Source: Planctomycetales bacterium | Lineage (GTDB): Bacteria > Planctomycetota > Planctomycetia > Pirellulales > UBA7805 | Length of the DNA: 5,514 bases | NCBI GenBank assembly: GCA_011772275.1 | Contig: WVZU01000380.1 | Location: 312-5,825 of the forward strand | Direction of reading: 5' to 3' | Shown: positions 4,757-5,514 of the stretch, in pieces | Position numbering within the stretch: position 1 is the stretch's first letter | Layout of the letters: each line of letters opens with the position of its first letter | Notes under the pieces: generated by a model | What the model saw: only the letters and a program-made list of their open reading frames with translations | What the model was told of the DNA's origin: nothing | The model's database searches: none | Program-made: the position numbers and the translations under genes

Positions 4757-5488
4757 CTAACCGGTGTTGCCCACGGTCTCGCCGGTTGTCCCCCAAGCCT
4801 GCCCCGCCTGGCCCCCCGCCGCTGGCGCCCCCTGACTTCGCCCCAGGGCGGGGAGCGGTCCCAAAAAGACGACCCCCAGGCTGACAACCACCAACCCGCT
4901 CTGGCCACCCGCCAGGATCAGAAAATCGCCGGGCGGCAGCGGCTGTTCTCCCGCGAAAAGACGCATCACATACGGTTGCGACACCGCCAAACAGACGATT
5001 CCGTACGACACGATGCCGGCCTTGGCGATCCGCCACCCCCAACCGCCGGCGGCAAACACCCACAGCCACAGCAGAGCGAACAGGGCGTTATAGAGCCCTT
5101 GCACCGGCATCGCCGCAAAAAACTCCCACTCCGCGACACGCGCCGTCCACGCCCATCCCGATCGACCAAAGCGGATGAAGGTCAATCCGCAGGCCACGAC
5201 CGTGCCCCATAAGATCAATGTCGAGAGCTTGTAGGTCGGATAGCGTCGCTGCCGGCGGTCCCCCTGGGGGTGACGGCCGGCGCGGAAGTTGTGGACATAT
5301 CGATAAGGTACCATCACCAAGACGATGGCCAGCATCTGCACGGCCAGGGCCAGCGCCCACCCGGCCGAGACCGGGTCGCCTATCCCCCAAGGCAGCAGCC
5401 GGGTCAGGACATACCAGCTGGCGACCAGCACCAGCGGCGGGAGGGCAAACCGCAGGTACGAGCTGGATCGACTACTGACCGCCCACAT
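4757..5488 (-). CDS. Six-helix membrane protein of unknown function
   Basis: The frame encodes 243 residues from an ATG at 5488-5486 to a TAG at 4759-4757. Six hydrophobic segments are seen near residues 13-34, 42-62, 86-106, 122-149, 153-175 and 187-211. A basic loop between segments 2 and 3 (about 63-85, rich in Arg and His) is probably cytoplasmic by the positive-inside rule. The tail (about 214-243) is Gly/Ala/Gln-rich and probably disordered. The sequence is rich in Trp and aromatic residues but shows no motif of a family I recognise. The frame stays open from the ATG to the window edge, with no alternative ATG, GTG or TTG there, so the true start could lie beyond 5514. It is convergent with the three-gene cluster, so a shared function cannot be inferred from position. 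Confidence 0.7.
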   Translation of the reverse strand: MWAVSSRSSSYLRFALPPLVLVASWYVLTRLLPWGIGDPVSAGWALALAVQMLAIVLVMVPYRYVHNFRAGRHPQGDRRQRRYPTYKLSTLILWGTVVACGLTFIRFGRSGWAWTARVAEWEFFAAMPVQGLYNALFALLWLWVFAAGGWGWRIAKAGIVSYGIVCLAVSQPYVMRLFAGEQPLPPGDFLILAGGQSGLVVVSLGVVFLGPLPALGRSQGAPAAGGQAGQAWGTTGETVGNTG

Positions 5489-5514
5489 CGTCGCGAGGGA
5501 ACACTGGGAAAGCG

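Noticed and set aside
4533..4760. Small plus-strand frame encoding repeated TGQAM peptides
   Set aside because: The peptide repeats are simply the translation of the 29 bp DNA repeats. The rest is Arg/Ser/Pro-rich with no domain, and the frame spans the inverted repeat cluster.

Overview
The window looks like chromosomal DNA from a GC-rich bacterium, most likely a member of the Planctomycetota. This is inferred from four things: the N-terminal Cys4-type zinc ribbon of the first gene, which is of the kind many planctomycete proteins carry ahead of unrelated domains; a MotA/TolQ/ExbB-type channel followed by coiled-coil single-pass membrane proteins; weak or absent Shine-Dalgarno sequences; and long non-coding spacers. 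No rRNA, tRNA, CRISPR array, transposase or integrase was seen.

Layout. Bases 1-692 hold no convincing gene. They contain an AT-rich island near 69-78 (a perfect TATAAT on the minus strand), one copy of a ~40 bp dispersed repeat (206-246), several short GC-rich palindromes and a candidate sigma70-type promoter at 519-547. Bases 693-4421 are a three-gene plus-strand cluster, probably one operon: (1) a 539-residue zinc ribbon plus four-helix MotA/TolQ/ExbB-type channel protein with a long cytoplasmic tail; (2) a 274-residue protein and (3) a 377-residue protein, each with one N-terminal membrane helix, a long coiled coil and a C-terminal globular domain. Bases 4422-4756 are a repeat-rich spacer between convergent genes. 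It holds two short hairpins, the second copy of the dispersed repeat, two direct plus two inverted copies of a 17 bp unit, and four copies of ACGGAGGTC. Bases 4757-5488 on the minus strand encode a six-helix membrane protein of unknown function.

How the genes may work together. The first gene is the A subunit (MotA/TolQ/ExbB role) of an ion-driven stator. The second and third genes have the layout of B subunits (MotB/TolR/ExbD role). Their membrane helices align without a gap. The third protein keeps the acidic residue expected for ion coupling (LLD, Asp19), whereas the second has Ser at that position (PFLS, Ser19). The two also share a motif pair in their C-terminal domains (a CTxN motif and an FVL...S...Y strand), so they look like diverged paralogues. 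Known stators of this family carry two copies of the B subunit, so a heterodimer with a single protonatable Asp is a reasonable and testable idea, and it is the most interesting part of the window. Neither B protein shows a recognisable OmpA-like peptidoglycan-binding domain, and no Zorya effector gene (zorC/D/E) is in the window, so the biological role is open.
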